Source: Desulfobacteraceae bacterium
GTDB lineage: Bacteria; Desulfobacterota; Desulfobacteria; Desulfobacterales; Desulfosalsimonadaceae
DNA: 38,661 nt
Reading direction: 5' to 3'
Assembly: GCA_003597945.1 (NCBI GenBank)
Contig: QZJS01000046.1
Location: forward strand, 1 to 38,661
Below the pieces are notes generated by a model that saw nothing but the letters and a program-made list of their open reading frames with translations, was not told the origin of the DNA and made no database searches. This document shows, one piece after another, positions 32,214 to 38,661 of the stretch. Both the position numbers and the translations under genes were made by a program. The first letter of the stretch is position 1; each line of letters begins with the position of its first letter.

Positions 32214-33061
32214 AATACGGTTTTTATCCCGGATGCTCCTATAAATCCGAGGCGGGTTATAAGGAATCCGTCGAGGCGGTGTGCCGAGCCATCGGCGTTG
32301 AATTGAGGGAACTGCCCGATTGGAATTGCTGCGGCGCTACCAGCATGATCAGCATGGACGCTGAAAACGCCCATCTTCTCACGGCCCGTATTTTCGCCCT
32401 GGCCAGCAAGTACGGCTTTGATGCGGTGGTCACCACCTGCAACGCCTGCTACACTGCTCTTCGAAAAACCCGCAAAATTCTTAAAGCCGATGCCGGCCTT
32501 CTGGCCGTCATCAATCATCAGCTTGTCGCCGAAGGCCTCGGCATTACATTGTTGCCCAAGGTCCGCCACCTGCTGGAAGTGTTTTATCAGGATATCGATG
32601 CCGCGGCATGGACCGGAAAATCGCCTGCCGGCATCGGCGATATTGCCGTGGCCGCCTATTACGGCTGCCAGCTCACCCGGCCCTGGGGCGACGTGGATCA
32701 TCCCGAGCGACCGCAAATGCTTGATGAATTCATCAAGCGCCTCGGATATACGGTGGTCGACCATTCGGCCAGAACGCTGTGCTGCGGGGCTTCCCATTTT
32801 TTCCCCTACCAGGACCAGTGCCGGCCCCTTGTGGATAAAATCATCGCCGAGGTTCGCCGCAAGGGCGCCCAGGTCGTCACCACGCTTTGCCCGCTTTGCC
32901 AGCTTAACCTGGATGCCGGTCAGGAGACCCGCAAGGGACCGCCCATGCCGGTGCCGTATTTTACTCAGCTCGCCGGACTGGCCCTGGGGCTCTCGCCGGT
33001 CGCTCTTGGTCTAGATAAACTGTTAAATCCAATAGATACTCTGCTGCGAAAAATCCGATGA
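32210..33061 (+). CDS. hdrB: Heterodisulfide reductase subunit B-like protein (two CCG domains)
   Basis: A 283-residue catalytic subunit. Two cysteine-rich CCG domains are visible. The first has YPGCSYKSEAGY, then NCCGATSM and a CNACY pair. The second has YYGCQLTRPWGD, then CCGASHFF and LCPLCQ. In methanogens each CCG domain holds a non-cubane [4Fe-4S] cluster that cleaves the CoM-S-S-CoB disulfide. In sulfate reducers the natural disulfide is unknown; DsrC or a small thiol are candidates. The gene overlaps both neighbours by four bases (ATGA). Confidence 0.94.
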   Translation: MKYGFYPGCSYKSEAGYKESVEAVCRAIGVELRELPDWNCCGATSMISMDAENAHLLTARIFALASKYGFDAVVTTCNACYTALRKTRKILKADAGLLAVINHQLVAEGLGITLLPKVRHLLEVFYQDIDAAAWTGKSPAGIGDIAVAAYYGCQLTRPWGDVDHPERPQMLDEFIKRLGYTVVDHSARTLCCGASHFFPYQDQCRPLVDKIIAEVRRKGAQVVTTLCPLCQLNLDAGQETRKGPPMPVPYFTQLAGLALGLSPVALGLDKLLNPIDTLLRKIR

Positions 33062-35022
33062 TATACGAGAAACCCAGAATCGGTGTGTACATCTGCCATT
33101 GCGGCAGCAACATCTCCCCCAAGGTGGATGTCGAGGCCGTGGCCCGATTTGCCGCCGGCCTGGATAACGTGGCCGTGTCCCGGGATTATAAATTCATGTG
33201 TTCCAATCCAGGACAGGATTTTATCGTCAACGACATCAAACAAATGGGTCTCAACCGCGTGGTGGTGGCATCCTGTTCGCCCCGGATGCACGAGCCCACC
33301 TTCCGCAAGGCTTGTGAAAAAGCCGGCATCAGCCCGCATTATTTCCAGATGGCCAATATCCGGGAGCAGACCTCATGGGTCACCGCGGACAGCGCACATG
33401 CCACGCAAAAGGCAAAGGATCAGGTGGCCGCGGCCGCGGCCCGGGTGGCCGGTCACGCGGCCCTGACCAGCCGGGAAGTGGCGGTGCAAAAATCGATCCT
33501 GGTCATCGGCGCGGGCATTGCCGGCATCCAGGCGTCCCTGACCGCCGCCGAAGCGGGCTACGACGTGCATCTGGTGGAGCGCGAGCCCTCCATCGGCGGG
33601 CACATGGCCAAATTCGACAAGACGTTCCCCACCTTAGACTGCGCGGCCTGCATCATGACTCCGAAAATGGTGGAGGCGGCCCAGAAGGAAAACATCCATC
33701 TGCATACCTGGAGCGAGGTGGTTTCCGTTGAAGGATTTGTCGGCAACTACAAAGTGCGCGTCCGAAAAAAGCCCCGTTACGTAGATATGGAAAAGTGTAC
33801 GGGCTGCGGCGTATGCCAGCAGAAATGCCCGGTCAAGGTCCCGTCCGAGTTTGATGAAGGCCTGGCATTCCGCAAGGCCGTCTATTCGCCCTTTCCCCAG
33901 GCCGTCCCCAACACGCCGGTGATTGACAAGGATCACTGCATTTATTTTCAAAAAGGCAAGTGCCGGGCCTGCGAAAAATTCTGCGAGGCCGCAGCCATTG
34001 ATTTCAACCAGGCCGACGAATTTATTGATATCGTGGTGGGCGCCGTGATCGCGGCAACGGGCTTCAAAGCCTTTGATCCCTCGCCCCTGACGGCCTACGG
34101 CTACGGGATTTTCCCGGAAGTCTACACCAGCCTGGAATTTGAGCGCTTAAACAATGCCACCGGACCCACGGCCGGCAAGATCCTGATGAAAAACGGACAG
34201 CCGCCCCGGAAGGTCGCCATTGTTCACTGCGTAGGCTCCCGGGACCGGCATTACCGGAAATACTGCTCCCGGGTCTGCTGCATGTATTCCATGAAATTCG
34301 CCCATCTGGTAAGGGAAAAAACCGGGGCCGAAGTCTGGGAATTCTACATCGACATGCGCTCCCCCGGCAAGCTCTATGAGGAATTCTACAACCGGGTCCA
34401 GGAGGAAGGGGTGCATCTGGTGCGGGGCCGGGTGGCCCAGATCACCGACATTACGGATCATCCCGAAGATGCCGGCTGTCTAACGGTGGTGGCGGAAAAC
34501 ACCCTGGCCAGGCGGGTCCTGCGGGTGCCCGTGGATATGGTGATCTTGAGCGTGGGCCTTGAGCCCGCCGCGGGTTCGGATGCGGTGAGCCGGATGCTGG
34601 GCATCCAGCGCGACGCCGACGGATGGTACAATGAACTGCATGCCAAACTGGCGCCGGTAAAGACTGCTGCCTCCGGCATTTTCCTGGCCGGCTGCTGCCA
34701 GGGGCCCAAGGATATCCCGGATACTGTTGCCCAGGCATCGGCCGCGGCCGGGGAGGCGGTTTCTCTGCTTTCCAGGGGAACGGTGAGGACCCTGGCGGAG
34801 ATTTCCTATATTGATCCGGACCGGTGTTCAGGATGCCGGATCTGCGTGGATATGTGCCCGTATTCGGCCATCTCCTTTGATGATGGCGCGGGTGTGGCCG
34901 TGGTCAACGATGCATTGTGCCAGGGATGCGGGAGCTGCGCGGCGGCCTGTCCCAGCAGCGCGGCCGGAATCCGGCATTTCAATGACGGCCAGATCATGGC
35001 GGAGCTCGAGGCACTGACATGA
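33058..35022 (+). CDS. hdrA: Heterodisulfide reductase subunit A-like flavoprotein
   Basis: A 654-residue FAD/iron-sulfur hub. The N-terminal domain has IGVYICHCGSNISPKVDVEA and the ligand-bearing FMCSNPGQ and VVASCSPRMHEPTF. The FAD/NAD(P)-type Rossmann motif is VIGAGIAGIQASLTAAEAGY, followed by the HdrA cluster segment LDCAACIMTPKM. Ferredoxin-like motifs are CTGCGVCQQKCP, a CRACEKFC site, and a C-terminal pair CSGCRICVDMCP and CQGCGSCAAACP. HdrA is the site of flavin-based electron bifurcation in methanogens. There is no selenocysteine codon. It lies directly between hdrB (overlap) and mvhD (33 bases). Confidence 0.95.
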   Translation: MIYEKPRIGVYICHCGSNISPKVDVEAVARFAAGLDNVAVSRDYKFMCSNPGQDFIVNDIKQMGLNRVVVASCSPRMHEPTFRKACEKAGISPHYFQMANIREQTSWVTADSAHATQKAKDQVAAAAARVAGHAALTSREVAVQKSILVIGAGIAGIQASLTAAEAGYDVHLVEREPSIGGHMAKFDKTFPTLDCAACIMTPKMVEAAQKENIHLHTWSEVVSVEGFVGNYKVRVRKKPRYVDMEKCTGCGVCQQKCPVKVPSEFDEGLAFRKAVYSPFPQAVPNTPVIDKDHCIYFQKGKCRACEKFCEAAAIDFNQADEFIDIVVGAVIAATGFKAFDPSPLTAYGYGIFPEVYTSLEFERLNNATGPTAGKILMKNGQPPRKVAIVHCVGSRDRHYRKYCSRVCCMYSMKFAHLVREKTGAEVWEFYIDMRSPGKLYEEFYNRVQEEGVHLVRGRVAQITDITDHPEDAGCLTVVAENTLARRVLRVPVDMVILSVGLEPAAGSDAVSRMLGIQRDADGWYNELHAKLAPVKTAASGIFLAGCCQGPKDIPDTVAQASAAAGEAVSLLSRGTVRTLAEISYIDPDRCSGCRICVDMCPYSAISFDDGAGVAVVNDALCQGCGSCAAACPSSAAGIRHFNDGQIMAELEALT

Positions 35023-35055
35023 GAATGATGAATTGGAAAAAAAAGAAGGTATCAC

Positions 35056-35478
35056 ATGAGCGCGTTTGAACCGAAAATCATCGCCATGGTCTGCAACTGG
35101 TGCACCTATACGGCCGCGGACCTGGCCGGCACGTCCCGGCTGATGTATCCCCACAACGTCCGGATTATCCGGTTGATGTGTACGGGCATGCTGGATGCCA
35201 AGTACGTACTCAAGGCCTTTCTGGAAGGGGCCGACGGCGTGTTCATCGGCGGATGCCACCCCGGAGACTGCCATTATATCAACGGCAATCTAAAGGCGGC
35301 CAGACGGATTCCCGGCATCGCGGCCATTCTCGAACAGTTCGGTTTTTCCTCCGAGCGGCTTGAACTCAAATGGATCGGCGCCAGCGAAGGCCCGGAATTC
35401 CAGGAACACATCACCCGGTTTGTGGAAACCATAAGGGCTCTTGGTCCAAGTCAGGCCGCAACCGCCATGATTTTATAG
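35056..35478 (+). CDS. mvhD: MvhD-like [2Fe-2S] electron-transfer subunit
   Basis: A 140-residue protein of the methyl-viologen-reducing hydrogenase delta family. Cysteines in MVCNWCTYTAADLAG, LMCTGMLDA and GGCHPGDCHY build the [2Fe-2S] site. It normally links HdrA to a hydrogenase or formate dehydrogenase. Neither a hydrogenase nor a formate dehydrogenase catalytic subunit is visible up to the window end, so the donor may be the FrhB-like protein encoded next. The ribosome site AGAAGG precedes the ATG. Confidence 0.93.
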   Translation: MSAFEPKIIAMVCNWCTYTAADLAGTSRLMYPHNVRIIRLMCTGMLDAKYVLKAFLEGADGVFIGGCHPGDCHYINGNLKAARRIPGIAAILEQFGFSSERLELKWIGASEGPEFQEHITRFVETIRALGPSQAATAMIL

Positions 35479-35483
35479 ATTAT

Positions 35484-36596
35484 ATGGAAAAGAATTCCGC
35501 CATGACCGTCTTTTATCTCAAAACCGACAAAAACCCCAAAGCCGGCGTCAGCGCGTTTTTGGGCCGGATGCTTTCGCAATCCCTTGCCGACGCGGTACTG
35601 GTGTCGGCACGGACCCCGCATTCGCCGCTGCCCATGCCGGCTGTGATCACTGATCCGGAAAAAATCGAGGCCGCCGACCCGTTGGCCCCGGCCGCGCCCT
35701 TTAACGCGGCCCGCCAGGCGGTATCCATTCTCCGGCACGAATCAGGAAGAAAAATCGTCCTGGTTCTGCGGCCCTGCGAAATCCGGGCGCTGGTGGAGCT
35801 GGTCAAGCTGAAACAGTGCGTGCTTGACGATGCCGTCATCATCGGCATGGAGTGCCGGGGAAGAATGGAAACTCCGATTTATCTGGAAAAGGCCGCGGAA
35901 AACCCGGATCTCACGGCCGCGTTTTACCGCGATCCGGGCCTTCAGGATGCTGTATGCGCGTCGTGTCGTATCTGCACGCGGTTTTTGCCTCAGGCTGCTG
36001 ATATCGCCATACGCGTCATCGGCGAGCCCACCGACGAACGCATCGGCATTGTCCCGCAAACCCCGGCCGGCCAAGACCTGGTGGGCAGACTCGGCCTGTC
36101 TGAAGGTCCTGATTCTCCCGGACGCGAGGATGCCGTGGCCAATATGCGTGACCTTCGGGAACAGGAACGTGAACGAGCGTTTCAGGAAACCGCCGGAAAA
36201 ACCGATACCATTGAAAAATTTCAGAAATACGTGGCCCAATGCCTCAACTGCTATAACTGCCGGGTGGCATGTCCCGTGTGCTACTGCCGGGAATGCGTGT
36301 TTCTCACCGATGTGTTCGCGCACGACCCCCAGGTGCTCATGCGCCGGGCCGCCAAAAAAGGAATGATCAAGCTGCCGGCCGACACTACCATGTTTCACCT
36401 GACCCGCATGGCACATATGGCCCATGCCTGCGTGGCCTGCGGCCATTGCAGCAGCGTCTGTCCCAGCCATATTCCCGTTGCCGACATCTTTATCAAGGTG
36501 GGAAACGAAGTGCAGAAACGCTACGGATACGAACCCGGCAGGGATCTTGAAGAGCCCATGCCGCTGATGGTGTATGACAAACCGGTCGTTGAATAA
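35484..36596 (+). CDS. FrhB/FdhB-like flavin iron-sulfur protein fused to an HdrC-like domain
   Basis: A 370-residue protein. The N-terminal part (up to about 240) resembles the F420-hydrogenase/formate dehydrogenase beta-subunit family (VLVLRPCEIRALVELVKLKQ, then DDAVIIGMECRGR, and a CASCRIC site). The C-terminal part has two [4Fe-4S] motifs like HdrC: CLNCYNCRVACPVCYCREC and CVACGHCSSVCPSHIP. It could exchange electrons between MvhD/HdrA and an external donor such as ferredoxin, NAD(P)H or formate dehydrogenase. F420 use is uncertain in this lineage. ATG 35484 and ATG 35502 are both possible starts; neither has a clear ribosome site. The stop is one base before the next ATG. Confidence 0.88.
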   Translation: MEKNSAMTVFYLKTDKNPKAGVSAFLGRMLSQSLADAVLVSARTPHSPLPMPAVITDPEKIEAADPLAPAAPFNAARQAVSILRHESGRKIVLVLRPCEIRALVELVKLKQCVLDDAVIIGMECRGRMETPIYLEKAAENPDLTAAFYRDPGLQDAVCASCRICTRFLPQAADIAIRVIGEPTDERIGIVPQTPAGQDLVGRLGLSEGPDSPGREDAVANMRDLREQERERAFQETAGKTDTIEKFQKYVAQCLNCYNCRVACPVCYCRECVFLTDVFAHDPQVLMRRAAKKGMIKLPADTTMFHLTRMAHMAHACVACGHCSSVCPSHIPVADIFIKVGNEVQKRYGYEPGRDLEEPMPLMVYDKPVVE

Positions 36597-36597
36597 A

Positions 36598-38661
36598 ATG
36601 GTGGATCAGCAAAACAATATAGCAGACAAAAATGATGTTGCCGCCGTTGTCATCGGCGCGGGGATTGCCGGCATGCACGCGGCCCTGGAACTGGCCGAGT
36701 CCGGCTGTCGGGTGATCCTTGTTGAAAAAGCCCCGGCCGTGGGAGGACTGCTTGCAAAGCTTGATCATCAGTTCCCCGACGACGGCTGCGGCATGTGCCG
36801 TATACTGCCCATGATCGACCGGGATGCCTGCCGACAGATCTGTCTGCGTAAAGGACTGGACCACAACCGGATCACTGTGCTCACCCGGACCGAGGTCGCC
36901 GCTGTCGAGGGTGCTCCCGGCAATCTGAATGTGACGCTGATTCAAAATCCGGCCGGCATCGATCCGGAGCGCTGCACCCTCTGCGGGGCCTGCATGGATG
37001 CCTGCCCGGTGGACATCCCGGATATTTTCAATGCCGGTCTCGGCCGGCGCAAGGCCGTCTACTTTCCTGTTCCTCATCAGGCCGACCGGATGGCGCCCGT
37101 CATTGATGTTACGGCCTGCACCCGCTGCAATGCCTGCGTGGAGGCCTGCCCGGAAAATGCCGTCAACCTTGAGGCGGAATCTAAAGCCCTGGTTCTGGAA
37201 AAGATCGCGGGCATAATTTACGCTCCGGGCGTGGATTTGTTTGATCCGTCCGCAGTCGATGTTTACGGATACGGCGTTTTACCCGATGTGGTTACGGCCC
37301 TGGCCTTTGAACGGATGTTGTCGGGCTCCGGGCCCTTTTCAGGCCGGCCGGTCCGGCCGTCGGACGGCGGGCCGGTACAAAAAATCGCCTGGGTCCAGTG
37401 CGTGGGATCGCGCAATATCATGATCGGGGCCGATTATTGTTCTTCGGCGTGCTGCATGTTTGCCGTTAAAGAGGCCGTCATGGCCCATGAAAAAATACCA
37501 GGGCCCATGGAAACCGCGATTTTTTACATGGATATGCGCACTTTCGGCCGTGATTTTCAGCGCTACCGGGACCGGGCGGAAAAAGAGACCGGCGTGCGGT
37601 TTGTCCGGTGCCGGATTCACAGCATCGAACCCATCGACGGGGAAGGCGGCGTCAAGATTTCCTATGTTGACGGCAACGGCGGTTTTGCCGAAGAAGCCTT
37701 CGATCTGGCGGTGCTTTCCACGGGCCGTGCCGTCGGTAACGCCCTGCCGGATTTCGCCGCCCATGAAGGGGTTTTTCTGCTCGACACCGTTCCCGGACTG
37801 ACCGATATCTCGGCATCCATCATTGCCGCCGGAACCGCGGCAGGCCGCCTGCTGCGCCGGATGCAGGAAAAAGGCACCGCAGGAGCGGTTTTACCGCAGG
37901 CCGTCAATCCCCGATCCCTTGCTGCAGACGCCGCTGCCGAAGAAGCAAAAAGCCGCGAGACCGCGCTGTTCAGCCGGAAACCTGCTTATCATCTTGTGCT
38001 GCACGGCATGTTCGAATCCGCCTTTCCGTTTTTTGATTCCGACGCATTTAAAGCCGGTCTTTCGGCAGCAGGCCTCGACATCCCCATCACCCGGGCAGGG
38101 GGTGTATCCTGTGAAAAGGGCCTTGAAGATACCATCACCGAAATCCGGGCTTCCAAAGCCAATCGGCTGGTCATTGTCACGGCTGCGCCTCATCTGGTGA
38201 AAATCTCTCAATGGAGCAAATGGATCGGTTTGATGCCGTCATTGATCCGGGTTATTGATGTCCGCCCGCTTGTCCTTGAAAATCGATCCGGCCTGAATAC
38301 CCCGGAACTTTTGACCGCCATTGAAATGGAGGTCGGCCGGTTGCGGTCCCGGAGCGGGAACGCAGGCCAGCAGGCCCTGGTTGAGAAGACCGCCCTCGTC
38401 ATAGGGGCCGGTCCGGCCGGGTTGAGCGCGGCCCTTGCTTTGGCGGATTTGAATATCCGCGTAGCCGTGGTGGAAAAATCAGACGGGGCGGGCGGCAACA
38501 CCGCATATATTCATGCCGCGGAAATCAGGGAATCTGTTTCGGCTCTGCTTCAGCGCGCGCAACAGCATCCCCTGATTACGATGTATTGCGGCGCGTCCGT
38601 GGTCTCTCATCGGGGATTGCCCGGCCGGTTTGTCGCTGAAATCGCCCTTGCCGACGGCGGA
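36598..38661 (+). CDS. Second, larger HdrA-like flavoprotein with tandem Rossmann modules (3' end outside window)
   Basis: The frame is open for 688 codons to the last base. Module one lacks the HdrA N-terminal domain and starts with VVIGAGIAGMHAALELAESG. It has GCGMCRILPMI where HdrA has LDCAACIMTPKM, two ferredoxin motifs (CTLCGACMDACP and CTRCNACVEACP) and the HdrA block QCVGSRN followed by SSACCMF. Residues about 460-560 look like a degenerate HdrA N-terminal domain with a lone cysteine (VSCEKG). A second dinucleotide-binding motif (LVIGAGPAGLSAALALADLN) opens another HdrA-like module at about residue 600. Comparable long proteins are called HdrL or QmoB-like in sulfate reducers. The start follows the previous stop by one base. 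Confidence 0.9.
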   Translation, partial: MVDQQNNIADKNDVAAVVIGAGIAGMHAALELAESGCRVILVEKAPAVGGLLAKLDHQFPDDGCGMCRILPMIDRDACRQICLRKGLDHNRITVLTRTEVAAVEGAPGNLNVTLIQNPAGIDPERCTLCGACMDACPVDIPDIFNAGLGRRKAVYFPVPHQADRMAPVIDVTACTRCNACVEACPENAVNLEAESKALVLEKIAGIIYAPGVDLFDPSAVDVYGYGVLPDVVTALAFERMLSGSGPFSGRPVRPSDGGPVQKIAWVQCVGSRNIMIGADYCSSACCMFAVKEAVMAHEKIPGPMETAIFYMDMRTFGRDFQRYRDRAEKETGVRFVRCRIHSIEPIDGEGGVKISYVDGNGGFAEEAFDLAVLSTGRAVGNALPDFAAHEGVFLLDTVPGLTDISASIIAAGTAAGRLLRRMQEKGTAGAVLPQAVNPRSLAADAAAEEAKSRETALFSRKPAYHLVLHGMFESAFPFFDSDAFKAGLSAAGLDIPITRAGGVSCEKGLEDTITEIRASKANRLVIVTAAPHLVKISQWSKWIGLMPSLIRVIDVRPLVLENRSGLNTPELLTAIEMEVGRLRSRSGNAGQQALVEKTALVIGAGPAGLSAALALADLNIRVAVVEKSDGAGGNTAYIHAAEIRESVSALLQRAQQHPLITMYCGASVVSHRGLPGRFVAEIALADGG

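Overview
The window looks like chromosome from an anaerobic sulfate-reducing bacterium of the Desulfobacterota, most likely a Desulfobacterales relative. This is inferred from gene content: rubrerythrin, desulfoferrodoxin, rubredoxin plus flavodiiron protein, multihaem cytochromes, Hdr/MvhD electron-transfer proteins, a DVU0298-type HEAT protein and several sigma-54 activators. There is no rRNA, tRNA, CRISPR array, transposase or phage gene. Coding density is high and both strands are used.

Layout. 1-4901: tail of a sigma-54 activator, a truncated sensor remnant, adenine deaminase (TTG start), and on the minus strand a sodium:solute symporter and SfsA. 4902-12530: an oxygen-defence island on the plus strand. 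It holds a small conserved protein behind a sigma-54-like box, rubrerythrin, a ferritin-like diiron protein, desulfoferrodoxin, a rubredoxin-like miniprotein, a zinc-ribbon miniprotein, cytochrome bd oxidase (cydAB), a trihaem cytochrome, rubredoxin, flavodiiron oxygen reductase and a ferredoxin. 12531-12903: two large imperfect palindromes in place of genes. 12904-16371: an octahaem HAO-family cytochrome coupled to a HEAT-repeat protein, an iron-sulfur flavoprotein fused to an ArsC-like domain, and a desulforedoxin-like protein ending at a clear terminator.

16449-21782 (minus): an OleA-like condensing enzyme followed by a 1426-residue double-ATPase CoA-dehydratase-activase protein. 22118-24256: an M50/CBS membrane protease and two small membrane-associated proteins. 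24318-29832: a YeiH-type exporter with an unusually long N-terminal extension. A near-consensus sigma-54 promoter lies upstream of it, and it is divergent from a haem-c-binding histidine kinase and its NtrC-type response regulator. This is a self-contained sensing and export unit. 29833-31509: a short coding remnant, a second Isf-like flavoprotein and an EcsC-family protein. 31629-38661: a tightly overlapping hdrC-hdrB-hdrA-mvhD-frhB/hdrC-hdrA-like operon. It probably makes a cytoplasmic flavin-based electron-bifurcating or confurcating complex, and the last gene is cut by the window end.

How the parts fit: the centre removes O2, superoxide and peroxide using electrons carried by rubredoxin, ferredoxin and quinol. 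The right end redistributes low-potential electrons between ferredoxin, thiol/disulfide and other carriers. Functions are inferred from motifs read by eye; no database search was possible.
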